A program made the translations under genes and the position numbers. Shown here in pieces: positions 16,448-25,202 of a stretch of DNA of 64,000 nucleotides; positions within the stretch are counted from its first letter, which is position 1; each line of letters starts with the position of its first letter. This stretch comes from Paragemmobacter ruber (GTDB lineage: Bacteria > Pseudomonadota > Alphaproteobacteria > Rhodobacterales > Rhodobacteraceae), in NCBI RefSeq assembly GCF_009908315.1, contig NZ_JAAATW010000001.1, positions 558,001 through 622,000 on the forward strand, given 5' to 3'. Under the pieces are notes generated by a model. It made no database searches and had not been told where the DNA came from. It was given only the letters and a program-made list of their open reading frames with translations.

Positions 16448-17425
16448 TCAATTGCTGACCGGCGTATCGCCGGTGATGTAGAGGATGTCCTTGGCCACCA
16501 GCTTGCCCTTCTCGACGCTGCCTTCGCGTTCCAGCACGTCGATCCAAAACTGCACGTCCCGCTCCACCGCCAGCCCGCCTTCGCGCACGCCATAGCCGGC
16601 GAAGAACTGCGCCACATCCGGGTTCTCGCCCCGCTCGGCCAGAACCTTGGCGAAGATAGCCTTCGTCTCCTCCGGGTGCTCGCGCGCATAGTCCAGCGCC
16701 TTGGCCGAGGCTTCGACAAAGACCTTCGCCTCTTCCGGATGGGCCTCTATCCAGTCGCGGCGCAGAACGACGAAGCCACCCGCGATCTCGCCGATGATAT
16801 CCGTGTCGTCGAACACCGCCCGCAACCCGCCCGCCTGACGCGCTGCGCCTTCAAAGGTGGTCTGCCAATAGCCAAAGGCCGACACATCCACCTGTTCGGA
16901 CCGCAGCACCTGCTCCAGCTGCGGCCCCGGCACCACGACAAGGCTCGCCGCATCCTTGGGCAGGCCCTTCTGATGCAGCGCCTCGCGCACCACATAATCC
17001 AGATGGGCGCCCAGCGTGTTCACGGCGATGGTCTTGCCGGCCAGATCCTCGATCGTCTTGATCGGGCTGTCCTCCAGCACATAGAAGATCGACTGCGCCT
17101 GATCATTGATCCCGTTCGACGGATAGTCCGCCACGAAATCATTCCCCGCCGCGATGGAGTTCAGCACCGCCGCCGTGGCCGCCGACCCAAGCTCCACGCT
17201 GCCCCCGGCCAGCGCCACCAGCGACGCGGGGCCGCCTTGGGCGTATCCCACATTCTCCAGCGTGATGCCGGTGCCTTCGAAATAGCCCAGCTCAGCCGCC
17301 AGTTCATGGGCGTTCAGCCCCCCTTGGCTGGCAAGGTATCGGATCGTCACATCGGCGCTGGCCGCGGTGGCAAAGGAAAGGCCCAGCGCGGTGGTCAGGG
17401 CAAGGCTGCGGAAAGAGAAGGTCAT
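16448..17425 (-). CDS. ABC transporter substrate-binding protein (SsuA/NMT1-like)
   Basis: This 325-residue periplasmic protein has a clear Sec signal peptide (cleavage near residue 24, ATAASAD). The NMT1/SsuA fold is seen in RYLASQGGLNAHELAAELGYFEGTGI, SLVALAGGSVELGSAATAAVLN and DLAGKTIAVNTLGAHLDYVVREAL. Family members bind aliphatic sulfonates, taurine or related anions. It is preceded by an AGG-type ribosome-binding sequence and lies 36 bases after the permease gene. The ligand cannot be deduced; an organosulfur compound is most likely because of the monooxygenase/FMN reductase pair in the same operon. Confidence 0.88.
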   Translation of the reverse strand: MTFSFRSLALTTALGLSFATAASADVTIRYLASQGGLNAHELAAELGYFEGTGITLENVGYAQGGPASLVALAGGSVELGSAATAAVLNSIAAGNDFVADYPSNGINDQAQSIFYVLEDSPIKTIEDLAGKTIAVNTLGAHLDYVVREALHQKGLPKDAASLVVVPGPQLEQVLRSEQVDVSAFGYWQTTFEGAARQAGGLRAVFDDTDIIGEIAGGFVVLRRDWIEAHPEEAKVFVEASAKALDYAREHPEETKAIFAKVLAERGENPDVAQFFAGYGVREGGLAVERDVQFWIDVLEREGSVEKGKLVAKDILYITGDTPVSN

Positions 17426-17461
17426 GATGATTTCCTTTTAGATTTAGGAGGTTGGCAGGGA

Positions 17462-18289
17462 TCAGCTCGCGTCCGCCCAGCGGCACAGACGGCGCTGCAG
17501 CGTGACGAGGGTGAAGTTCGCGGCCAGACCCAGCAGGGCCAGCAGGAAGATCGCCGCGAACATCAGGGGGATCTGAAAGTTGTACTGCGCGTTCATCACC
17601 TGGAACCCCAGGCCCCGGTTCGCCCCGATCATCTCGGCCGCGATCAGCAGCAGCAGCGCGGTGGTGGCCGACAGGCGCAAACCCACGAAGATCGACGGAA
17701 CAGAGGCAGGCAACACGACCCGCAGGAACACCGTGCGGCGGGCGGCTCCATAGGTACGCGCCATCTCGATCAGCTTGCGGTCCACCTCCTTCACCCCGCC
17801 GATGGTGGCCAGCAGGATGGGAAACAGCGTCGCCCAGAAGATGACGAAGACCTTGGATGCCTCGCCCAGCCCCAAAAGCAGGATGAAGACGGGATAGAGC
17901 GCGAGCGCCGAGGTCTGGCGAAAGAACTGCAGGATCGGGTCCAGCGCCCGCTCCACCGCCCGGATCTGCCCCATGAACAGACCAAGCGGGATGCCAAGCC
18001 CCACGGCGGCGGCAAAGGCCAGCCCCGACCGTTGCAGGCTGATCGCGATGTCGTCGATCAGCGCGCCAGAGACGAGACCATCCCACAGCGCCGCAAGGAT
18101 CAGGTCCAGCGGCGGAAACACGGTGGGATTGAGCCAACCCACGGTGCTGCCCACCTGCCACAGGATCAGAAAGCTTGCCAGCACCCCATACCGGGCGGCG
18201 ACGCTGCGCGCGCCCTGCCCTGCCCGTGCCACAAGGGCGCGGGCGGGCGGGGAACCGACGGCGGGGGTATCGAGCGATTGCAGCGTCAT
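17462..18289 (-). CDS. ABC transporter permease (SsuC/TauC-like)
   Basis: The 275-residue inner-membrane protein has about six helices and the BPD-type permease loop EMARTYGAARRTVFLRVVLPASVPSIFVGLR (EAA-like motif) near residue 165. The ATG at 18289 lies 4 bases after the monooxygenase stop, so I prefer it over the longer open frame to 18385. It pairs with the neighbouring ATPase and binding protein as an organosulfur-type importer. Confidence 0.88.
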   Translation of the reverse strand: MTLQSLDTPAVGSPPARALVARAGQGARSVAARYGVLASFLILWQVGSTVGWLNPTVFPPLDLILAALWDGLVSGALIDDIAISLQRSGLAFAAAVGLGIPLGLFMGQIRAVERALDPILQFFRQTSALALYPVFILLLGLGEASKVFVIFWATLFPILLATIGGVKEVDRKLIEMARTYGAARRTVFLRVVLPASVPSIFVGLRLSATTALLLLIAAEMIGANRGLGFQVMNAQYNFQIPLMFAAIFLLALLGLAANFTLVTLQRRLCRWADAS

Positions 18290-18293
18290 GTCC

Positions 18294-19646
18294 TCACTCC
18301 GCCGCATGGGCCGCGCCACGGGCAAGCGCGTGGCGGTTGGCCGGGAAAGGCAGGCCGAGGTTTTCGCGCAGGGTGCGCCCTTCATATTCCGTGCGGAACA
18401 GCCCGCGCCGCTGCAGTTCCGGGATCACCAGATCCACGAAATCCGTCAGCCCCGTGGGCAGCCACGGCGGCAGGATGTTGAAGCCGTCCGCCGCCTCGTT
18501 CTCGAACCACTCCTGCAGCGTATCCACGATCGTCTCGGGCGTGCCAACGATGGTGAAATGCCCCCGCGCCGAGGCAACCCACTGGTAAAGCTGCCGGATG
18601 GTGAACCCGTTCTCATCCGCAATCGCCCGGATCAGCGCCTGCCGCGACTTCATGCCTTCCGTCGGCGGCGCGGGCGGGAGCGGACCGTCCAGATCATATC
18701 CCCGCAGGTCCAGCGTCCCCCCGGTCAGCCCGTTCAAAAGCGAGATGCCGTCTTCGGGCAGGATCAGGCTGGTCAGCCGGTCATATTTCTCCTGCGCCTC
18801 CTCCAGCGTGCGGCCCACGAAGGGCGACACGCCCGGCATCACAAGGATATGCGCCGGATCACGCCCCAGCCCCCGCGCGCGCGCCTTGATGTCGCGATAG
18901 AACTCCTGCGCCGTGTCCAGCCGCTGATGCGCGGTGAAGATCACCTCTGCCGTCGCCGCCGCCAGCCCGCGCCCATCCTCGGACTGCCCGGCCTGCACGA
19001 TCACCGGATGCCCCTGCGGCGACCGGGATACGTTCAGCGGCCCCTTCACCTTGAAATGCGCGCCCCGGTGGTTGGTGGCGTGCAGCTTCCCCTCGTGGAA
19101 GAACCGCCCCGTCTCCTTGTCGCGGATGAAGGCGTCATCCTCGAAACTGTCCCACAGCTTCCGAACCACCTCCACATGCTCCGCCGCGCGGGCATAGCGC
19201 ACCGCATGCGGGTGCTGCTGGTCGAGGTTGAAGTTATGCGCCGCCGCCTCTGTCGCGGTGGTCACCACGTTCCAGCCCGCACGCCCATCGCTGATCAGGT
19301 CCAGCGAGGCGAACTTGCGCGCCACGGAATAGGGTTCCTCATAGGTCGTGGACGCGGTCGCGATAAAGCCGATGTTCCGCGTCAGCGGCGCCAGGGCCGA
19401 GAACAGCGTGACAGGTTCGAACCCCGCCACCTTGGCATTGCCGCCCTCCATCCCGCCGCCAAAGGACACGGCAAGCCCGTCGGCAAGGAAGTACGCGTCA
19501 AACAACCCCCGCTCTGCCTCCTGTGCCAGTTGCACATGGAAGGCAAAGCTGGTCGCCCCATCGGCGGGGCTGTCCGGGTGCCGCCAGGCGGCGACATGCT
19601 GGCCACCACCGGGAAGGAAGGCGCCAAGGCGGATCTTGCGGGTCAT
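18294..19646 (-). CDS. LLM-class flavin-dependent monooxygenase, NtaA/SnaA/DszA family
   Basis: The 450-residue enzyme starts MTRKIRLGAFLPGGGQHVAAWRH, the characteristic opening of the NtaA/SnaA/DszA branch. It continues with ARKFASLDLISDGRAGWNVVTT, VIVQAGQSEDGRGLAA and an IVGTPETIVDTLQEWFENEAADGFN block near the C-terminus. The branch uses reduced FMN from a partner reductase to oxidise nitrilotriacetate, sulfones or related substrates. It is longer than typical SsuD (about 380 residues) and should not be named ssuD. The ATG at 19646 has an AAAGGA ribosome-binding site. The FMN reductase gene is directly upstream and the importer genes directly downstream, pointing to uptake and C-S (or C-N) cleavage of one substrate. 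Confidence 0.85.
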   Translation of the reverse strand: MTRKIRLGAFLPGGGQHVAAWRHPDSPADGATSFAFHVQLAQEAERGLFDAYFLADGLAVSFGGGMEGGNAKVAGFEPVTLFSALAPLTRNIGFIATASTTYEEPYSVARKFASLDLISDGRAGWNVVTTATEAAAHNFNLDQQHPHAVRYARAAEHVEVVRKLWDSFEDDAFIRDKETGRFFHEGKLHATNHRGAHFKVKGPLNVSRSPQGHPVIVQAGQSEDGRGLAAATAEVIFTAHQRLDTAQEFYRDIKARARGLGRDPAHILVMPGVSPFVGRTLEEAQEKYDRLTSLILPEDGISLLNGLTGGTLDLRGYDLDGPLPPAPPTEGMKSRQALIRAIADENGFTIRQLYQWVASARGHFTIVGTPETIVDTLQEWFENEAADGFNILPPWLPTGLTDFVDLVIPELQRRGLFRTEYEGRTLRENLGLPFPANRHALARGAAHAAE

Positions 19647-19727
19647 GGATCGGGTCCTTTCGTCAGGCAAGGGAAGGGCGTTCGCGGTCCCAGCGGGCCG
19701 CGTCAGGAAGGTGGGATGGCAGGAAGA

Positions 19728-20291
19728 TCAGGCGCTCAGGACGAACACCTCAGGCTGGGCGCGGCGTTCAAAGAAGGGCGAGAACTGATCCACCGCCCGC
19801 GCCAGACGGTCGTGCAGCGCAGCCGAGGCAGGCTGTCCCTCCGCGAAATCGCGATCTGCGGCATAAACCCCCGTCGGCAGCGTCTGCGCTTCGAAAAAGC
19901 CGAACAGCGGGCGCAACTGATGTTCGATCACCAGCGCATGCCTGTCCCCGCCCCCGGTCGCGGCCAGCAGGACGGGCTTGCCCAGCAGCGCCTGCGGATC
20001 AAGCAGGTCGATCAAATGCTTGAACAGCCCCGTATAGCTCCCCTTGTAAACCGGGCTCGCCACCACAAGGGCATCCGCAGCAAGCACCGCGTCCAGGGCC
20101 GCACGGGCCGGGGGTTCCAGATCCCCCACCCGCCGCGCCGTCCCCAGCGAAGGGCCAAAATCCGCCAGATCGAACACCGCCCCCACCGCCTCGAACCGGC
20201 TGGCGACGGTGGCCACGGCGGTCTGAACCAGCGTGCGCGTCTTGGAGGGGCGATCCAGATTTCCGGAAAGTCCGATGATGGTGCGGGTCAT
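19728..20291 (-). CDS. NAD(P)H-dependent FMN reductase (SsuE/MsuE-like)
   Basis: The 187-residue flavodoxin-like protein begins MTRTIIGLSGNLDRPSKTRTLVQ, the phosphate-binding SGSxRxxSxT-type loop of NADPH-dependent FMN reductases. It has VVASPVYKGSYTGLFKHLIDLLD near residue 75, the SsuE/MsuE signature. It supplies FMNH2 to the monooxygenase encoded 81 bases downstream. The longer open frame to 20564 lacks coding character; the ATG at 20291 puts the loop at the N-terminus as in all family members. It is the first gene of the operon. No clear promoter or CysB-like site could be defined in the 281 bases between it and the next gene. Confidence 0.88.
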   Translation of the reverse strand: MTRTIIGLSGNLDRPSKTRTLVQTAVATVASRFEAVGAVFDLADFGPSLGTARRVGDLEPPARAALDAVLAADALVVASPVYKGSYTGLFKHLIDLLDPQALLGKPVLLAATGGGDRHALVIEHQLRPLFGFFEAQTLPTGVYAADRDFAEGQPASAALHDRLARAVDQFSPFFERRAQPEVFVLSA

Positions 20292-20572
20292 GGGAGCGGG
20301 CCTTATGTCGATTTCTTTTATCGTGATTACACCCTGCCAGCGAAACCGCCCCGCGGCCATTCCAAAGGTCAGCCAGAAACAGGAAGAATCCCCTCGCGCA
20401 CGGGCCGGTGGAAAGACGAAATTTTCGCCCGACACCCCGCGCAAATGGGCAAGCGGACTGTTTTCCGCCGCTTCGCACGGCGCGAGGGAACCTGAGCATT
20501 CCGCAAGGATCGGTGGGCAGACCCGATCATCCCCCGGTCTGCCCGCTTGAACCCCACGCCCCATGCGCCGCG

Positions 20573-21262
20573 TCAGTCCCCCATGCGTTGGAACAAGGCC
20601 TGTGGGTCCAAAAGCAGGATCGCCCCCCGCGGCCGCAGTTCGACAATGCCGTCCATCTCCAGCCTGCGCAGGTGACGCGATACCGTTTCCAGTGCCAGCC
20701 CCAGAATCTGCCCCATTTCGTCACGGCTCAGTCCCAGCGGGATTTCCGCCGCGCAGCCCAGACGAAGCCAAGCATCTGCAAGGAAAGTCGCCACACGTTC
20801 CGAGGCGATCTTGCGCCCCAGAATCATCTGCCCTCTGACGGCCTGCTCGATCTGGTCCTGATGGGCCCTGATCATGTTCAGGCGAAGTTGGGGGATGTCA
20901 CGGACAAGCCCCTGAAAGACCTCTGCATCGCACCGGATCAGGCGGGAATGATCGACAGCCCGCAGGGTCACCCCCCGTGTATTCCGGCTTGCCGGCGGCA
21001 CAAGTTCGCCGGGAAAGATCAGCGCGAACACGCGCGACCCGCAGCCTTCAGCGATTTCTTCGCGCAGCCCCCCGCTGTCAACAAACAGAAACCCCGGTCC
21101 CGCCAAGGGGCACATGGTTTCGCCGGGCAAGAGATCGACCGTCGTGCAATGCCATCGCACCATCGCCCTCTGGCTCGCCGTCAGATTTCGGAAGAGGGTT
21201 GGTCGCCTTCTGGGACGTGGACGGTCACCCGGCTGTCGCGGGTTCAGTTTGAACGCAATCAT
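20573..21262 (-). CDS. Crp/Fnr-family transcriptional regulator lacking the FNR N-terminal Cys cluster
   Basis: The 229-residue protein has a cyclic-nucleotide-type beta-roll (about 25-140) and a C-terminal winged helix (about 155-225). The recognition helix LALETVSRHLRRLEMDG carries the E-x2-SR pattern used by FNR-type proteins to read TTGAT half-sites. It lacks the N-terminal CxxC cluster that holds the 4Fe-4S of oxygen-sensing FNR. It has isolated cysteines near 39, 51, 74 and 110, and I do not see a canonical ligand set. It may therefore be a DNR/FixK-like member or sense another signal. An FNR-type box lies at 22148-22161 upstream of the next rightward operon. It stands alone, upstream of no gene in its own direction until the sulfur operon. 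Confidence 0.85.
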   Translation of the reverse strand: MIAFKLNPRQPGDRPRPRRRPTLFRNLTASQRAMVRWHCTTVDLLPGETMCPLAGPGFLFVDSGGLREEIAEGCGSRVFALIFPGELVPPASRNTRGVTLRAVDHSRLIRCDAEVFQGLVRDIPQLRLNMIRAHQDQIEQAVRGQMILGRKIASERVATFLADAWLRLGCAAEIPLGLSRDEMGQILGLALETVSRHLRRLEMDGIVELRPRGAILLLDPQALFQRMGD

Positions 21263-21464
21263 TCCTGCGCTCCTCCGGTCGGAAATGGGGGAAACACCGG
21301 CCCGAAGATGCGCGCCCGTCCCATGGGAACCGGGCGACCCCGAAAGGCTGGGCCGGCAAATGACTGAGAGTCGCGGCGCGAAATGCCGAACAAAAGCGGG
21401 TACAGGATTTGATCCGCAAAGGGACCGATCAACGCAAGATCAGGGCAAGATCAGGATCGCCGCT

Positions 21465-21851
21465 CTAGCCGACAGACGCACCGATGATGCCAAGGGGCGG
21501 CGCCCTGGATGGATTGGCGCGCGCCAGACGGGCCTGCGGAAGGGGCCCAAGGTCCCGGATGGCCCAAGCCGTGCGCGACACCGCCGTGATCGGCACGACG
21601 GCCGATGCAACGGGCGGCGGGGCCAGAAACGGCCCAACAAGACAGGCTTCGCAATTCGACCGGCCATGATCTTGCTGCCCCGTTTCCGCGCAGATGTCTT
21701 CGACCGCCACGCCAAGGGCAGCGGCATAGGCGATCCGCGCCTGTTCGTCCGGGGTCGTGATGTGATGGGCAAAACCTGAGGTCGCAAAGGCGAACCCCAG
21801 TATCAGAACGATGGCCCGCAACGGCCAAAGAAGGTTCCGATGCCCTGTCAT
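21465..21851 (-). CDS. Small exported DUF2946-like protein
   Basis: The 128-residue product has an N-terminal hydrophobic signal/anchor (LLWPLRAIVLILGFAFATSGFAHH). A short region with DICAETGQQDHGRSNCEACLVG follows, a Cys/His pattern resembling the DUF2946 family of small exported proteins often found near metal-uptake genes. A hydrophobic PFLAPPPVASAVVPITAV stretch comes next. The start at 21851 places the hydrophobic segment at the N-terminus. Function is unknown; the four Cys/His-rich residues could bind a metal (inference). Confidence 0.55.
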   Translation of the reverse strand: MTGHRNLLWPLRAIVLILGFAFATSGFAHHITTPDEQARIAYAAALGVAVEDICAETGQQDHGRSNCEACLVGPFLAPPPVASAVVPITAVSRTAWAIRDLGPLPQARLARANPSRAPPLGIIGASVG

Positions 21852-22342
21852 GGCACCACTCGTATCGGCAGCCACCGTTTTTGCAAGGACCCGGGCCACC
21901 CGACACCACGACCTGCGACATTGTGCACGCCCCATTCACCCGGGGTGCTCAAATCCATGGCAGGTCATGCCGAGATGACAGCGATGCCGAACCGTCCGCT
22001 GGCATATGTCCAAACCACGCCTTGATCGCGGCGCCGATCGCCACGCGGGTGGCAAACCTGCGACACGGACAGGTGATCACCCCCAACTTCTGGCAAACCA
22101 CCGCCCGATGACATGTCTGTTCTCTTTCGTGGCCCAAGTTTGGAAACTTAATCACGATCAAACTTGTAGATTATTTCCGAACCCAAGCAGCCGACTCATC
22201 TCCCAGACGCGCCTGCTGCCCCGGACCGGGGGATCACCCCCTTCGCCACTTGGACAGTTGCTGTCTCCTCCGAAACCTTCCGCGCCGACCGCGCCTTGCT
22301 CGACCAAACCGCCACCGACCAGACTGTGAAAGGAACGCCCTT
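21852..22342. other. 491-bp divergent intergenic region
   Basis: No convincing gene is present. The frames that are open here lack ribosome-binding sites and coding bias. It lies between the leftward DUF2946-like gene and the rightward small-protein/FAD operon. Its only recognisable element is the FNR-type box at 22148-22161, followed by an A/T-richer stretch (22140-22190) unlike the surrounding DNA. Confidence 0.5.
22148..22161. promoter_or_regulatory. FNR-type box
   Basis: TTAAT-CACG-ATCAA differs from the FNR/FixK consensus TTGAT-N4-ATCAA at one position. It lies 182 bases upstream of the small ORF at 22343 and 297 bases upstream of the divergent 21851 start. An activating position near -41.5 would put a rightward transcription start near 22196. 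A regulator with an FNR-type recognition helix is encoded 900 bases away. Confidence 0.55.
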
Positions 22343-22489
22343 ATGTTCACCTGCATCCACGACCCGGGCCTCGCCCTTTTCCTTGCCGAAACGCCGATGG
22401 CAGAGAACAGCCATCCCGGCCCGGCCGAATGGACGGCCTTCGCCGCCACCCTGGTGCTTGCCGTGGTCGCGCTCTGCGTTTCCGCATGA
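22343..22489 (+). CDS. 48-residue membrane microprotein
   Basis: ATG at 22343 follows an AAAGGA ribosome-binding sequence. The product ends in a hydrophobic helix, [19 protein letters not shown] (about residues 30-48), with a more polar N-terminal half containing one His and one Cys early on (MFTCIHDPG). Its TGA overlaps the ATG of the FAD-binding protein gene by 4 bases (ATGA), which argues that it is translated and coupled. I do not recognise the family. A single-pass inner-membrane partner of the downstream flavoprotein is a reasonable guess. Confidence 0.6.
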   Translation: MFTCIHDPGLALFLAETPMAENSHPGPAEWTAFAATLVLAVVALCVSA

Positions 22490-23862
22490 AGGATCACCCC
22501 GGTCCCGGCCAATCGTCCCCGGTCACGGGGCCGGATCGTCCCGGCCCCCACGCCCTGATCGTGGGGGGTGGTGCCAGCGGTGTGCTTGCCGCCGCACATC
22601 TTCTCCGCCGTGATCCGCAGGCGCGCGTCACGCTGGTCGAACCGCGCGACAGGATCGGGCTCGGCCTCGCCTATTCCACGTCCGACGAAAACCATCTCCT
22701 GAACGTCCGGGCCGGCAATATGAGCGCGCTGGCCGACGATCCGCAGCATTTTCTCGACTGGCTCGCCAAGGCGGGCCACGACGCCACCCCCGATTGCTTC
22801 GTCCGCCGCAGGATCTATGGCGAATATCTTGCCGATCTCCTCTCGGTCTGGCGTGGCGGACATCCGGCACGCTTCCGTCGCGCGCACGGTATCTGCACGG
22901 GCCTGACCGAGGGGCCGTTCGGCGCTGTCGCCACTTTCGCGGATGGCACCGCGCAACTTGCGGACCATGTCATCCTCGCCACCGGCCATACCCAACCGCG
23001 CCCCGCCGAGGATACGGCACTGCAACCGGCCTGGGATCCGCTTCCGCGCCTTCCAGCAGAGGCGTCAGTCCTGATCCTCGGAACCGGCCTGACCATGGTG
23101 GATCAGGTTCTCTCTCTTCTGGATGCCGGCTTCGAAGGGTGCATCATGGCCATCTCCCGCCGGGGTCTCCTGCCCCGCGCCCACCGCCCGACGACGCCCC
23201 TGCGTCTTGGCCCGCAGGACATCCCCTTCGGCGCCCCGACCCGCGCCCTGTGCCGCTGGCTCCGCACCCTCGCCCAGACGGCAGAAGGCAAGGGCGGCAC
23301 GTGGCGCGATGCCATGGATGGTGTCCGGCCCTATGTCAGGCGCATCTGGCGCAGCCTGCCGCCGGTCGAACGCGCCCGCTTCCTGCGCCATGGACAGCGT
23401 TGGTGGGACATCCACCGCCATCGCATGCCCCCGTGCTCGGAAGCGCGGCTTCGCGCCGCCATGACAGACGGTCAACTCATCCTGCTGCGGGGCGATGTGC
23501 TGCGGGTTGATCGCAGCGGGACAGGGATCCGCGCCATCTACCGCCCTTACGGCGCGGGCAGCACCGCCGCACTCTCGGCCGCGGTCGCCATCGACGCACG
23601 GGGCCTGCGCGGGCGACCGGCGGACTCCCCCCTGCTGGCCGGCCTGCTGCACGACGGCACCGCCCGGATGGACCCCCTCGGTATCGGCCTCGACATCGCC
23701 GATGACGGGTCGCTGATCCGTGCCGACGGCACCCCGTCGCCCCACCTTTCCGCAATCGGCCCCGTCAGCCGCGCCGCCTTCTGGGAGGTCACGGCCATCC
23801 CGGACATCCGCATTCAGGCCGCTGCACTGGCGGAACGGATCGCCACGGTCCATCGCGGTTAA
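22486..23862 (+). CDS. FAD/NAD(P)-binding protein (YdhS-like)
   Basis: The 458-residue protein has an N-terminal dinucleotide-binding loop [15 protein letters not shown] (about residues 26-40). It also has the family blocks [25 protein letters not shown] and [12 protein letters not shown], a second nucleotide-binding segment [19 protein letters not shown] near 190, and a C-terminal [21 protein letters not shown]. This fits the FAD/NAD(P)-binding family that includes E. coli YdhS, whose reaction is not established. The ATG at 22486 overlaps the stop of the small membrane protein. It follows an FNR-type box by about 325 bases, so a role under oxygen limitation or nitrogen-oxide stress is plausible. 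Sequence after its stop becomes unlike normal genes and leads into the truncated transposase. Confidence 0.8.
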   Translation: MKDHPGPGQSSPVTGPDRPGPHALIVGGGASGVLAAAHLLRRDPQARVTLVEPRDRIGLGLAYSTSDENHLLNVRAGNMSALADDPQHFLDWLAKAGHDATPDCFVRRRIYGEYLADLLSVWRGGHPARFRRAHGICTGLTEGPFGAVATFADGTAQLADHVILATGHTQPRPAEDTALQPAWDPLPRLPAEASVLILGTGLTMVDQVLSLLDAGFEGCIMAISRRGLLPRAHRPTTPLRLGPQDIPFGAPTRALCRWLRTLAQTAEGKGGTWRDAMDGVRPYVRRIWRSLPPVERARFLRHGQRWWDIHRHRMPPCSEARLRAAMTDGQLILLRGDVLRVDRSGTGIRAIYRPYGAGSTAALSAAVAIDARGLRGRPADSPLLAGLLHDGTARMDPLGIGLDIADDGSLIRADGTPSPHLSAIGPVSRAAFWEVTAIPDIRIQAAALAERIATVHRG

Positions 23863-24119
23863 GGCAATCCGGGACGCGGCAGAAGCTTTGACCAGACGGC
23901 CGACGATCATCTCGTCGTGGCCATTCGTGCAGCGGCGGGCTTGTACCACAAGACGGGCCTTCCGGGACGGCCGACTGTCTTTCGGTCTGTCGGGGCGCGC
24001 AAGCGGACATCGCGCAGTCTACCGATCTAATCAGGACGGGCGCTACTCCAGCAAAGTTTTGGCCGTCTGTTCGTCGGTGATAAGCGTGGTGGGCAGGACC
24101 GTCTGCATTGCCGCCTTGA

Positions 24120-24769
24120 TGGCGATGCCCCTGATGCCGAACCAGCGCTGGTCGCTCGACTTTGTCTCCGACCAGCTGACCGATGGCCGCCGCTTCCGGG
24201 TCCTGACCGTGGTGGATGACTGCACGCGAGAATGCCTCGCGCTGATCGCCGACACGTCCCTGTCCGGCGCACGGGTGGCGCGGGAGATGGCGACCCTGTT
24301 TGAAGCGCGTGGAAAGCCCCAAACCGTAGTCAGCGACAACGGGACCGAGTTCACCTCGAACGCGATCCTGACCTTTGCCGACGACCGCAAAGTCGACTGG
24401 CACTACATCGCACCCGGCAAGCTGACCCAGAACGCCTTCATCGAGAGCTTCAATGGTCGGTTGCGCGACGAGCTCTTGAACGAGACGCTGTTCCCCTCTC
24501 TAAGCCATGCCCGCGCCACGCTCGAAGCCTGGCGCATGGACTATAACACCGAACGCCTGCACTCCCGCCTCGGCTGGCAGACGCCTGCCCAGTTCGCCCA
24601 AACCTTCACCCCGCAACAGGGCCTGACGCTGCGCAACCCGCAAAGCTCCGCACCAGCCCCCGTCGCCCAACCCGCCAAACAGGCAAAACCCAAACCCGGA
24701 GTCTCGCTCACGCTGGAAAAAAGGCGGGGGCAACGTCAGTGGGATCAACGCAAACTACGAAACCGCTGA
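24120..24769 (+). pseudogene. IS3-family transposase (OrfB), 5'-truncated
   Basis: From about base 24120 the frame reads [20 protein letters not shown], then [28 protein letters not shown], and [18 protein letters not shown]. The DDE catalytic residues of the IS3-type rve domain are all present and followed by the family's [12 protein letters not shown] tail. The N-terminal HTH_21 half of OrfB and the whole OrfA are missing. Sequence before about 24115 does not continue the transposase, although the frame stays open. It is therefore a remnant and not an autonomous IS. The start coordinate is my estimate of the breakpoint. Confidence 0.85.
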
Positions 24770-25126
24770 GATGTGGATCGACAGGCCTCTGTCGAAGTCA
24801 TTGACCCTACGTGGGGCTCAACAGAGCCCCGCCAGGACTCGATGGTGATCTTTGCGAGGGATGGATCGGCCAGTGCCGCGCGGATCCACCAAAGAGGTCA
24901 AACTGAAGCGCCGCAATGGGGACCGCAGGCCGAGCCAAACTCAATCAATCTGCGCCCAGGACAGAGGCTTTGCGCCATCTGAGCACCCACCCCCAACACA
25001 CCGCCAGAAGCTCCACTTCTCGGAATCGAATGTGATACGAAATGTGATACAAAAACAGGACCGCAAAGCCGAAGAATTTCAAATTCTTCTTTGTCTTCAA
25101 GTGCTAAGATATTCTTGAGAAAATAA
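24770..25126. other. Non-coding stretch between IS remnant and tRNA-Phe
   Basis: No supported gene. It contains a short hairpin (TCGACAG-GCCT-CTGTCGA, 24778-24795) just after the transposase stop. A tandem AATGTGATAC pair with 12-bp period lies at 25029-25050, and an A/T-rich tail runs from about 25055 to 25126 against the 3' end of tRNA-Phe. Base composition is clearly lower in GC than the rest of the window, consistent with foreign or eroded DNA at a tRNA attachment site (inference). Confidence 0.5.
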
Positions 25127-25202
25127 TGGTGCCCAGAGCCGGAATCGAACCAGCGACACGCGGATTTTCAATCCGCTGCTCTACCAACTGAGCTATCTGG
25201 GC
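25127..25202 (-). tRNA. tRNA-Phe (GAA)
   Basis: The 76-nt gene reads from GCCCAGATAGCTCAG to TCTGGGCACCA on the minus strand. The acceptor stem GCCCAGA/TCTGGGC pairs perfectly, the discriminator is A, and CCA is encoded. The anticodon loop TTGAAAA gives GAA. The T-arm contains GGTTCGATTCC. Its 3' end faces the IS remnant region, and its 5' side faces yacG. Confidence 0.97.

Noticed and set aside
16190-20495. Two plus-strand open frames of more than 760 codons opposite the sulfur operon
   Set aside because: Each crosses several gene boundaries of the recognised leftward operon and has Arg/His/Pro-rich composition with no domain.
24043-24120. Short minus-strand C-terminal-like peptide (ending [14 protein letters not shown])
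   Set aside because: It might be the end of a disrupted gene at the transposase breakpoint, but no upstream coding continuation survives and I cannot identify it.
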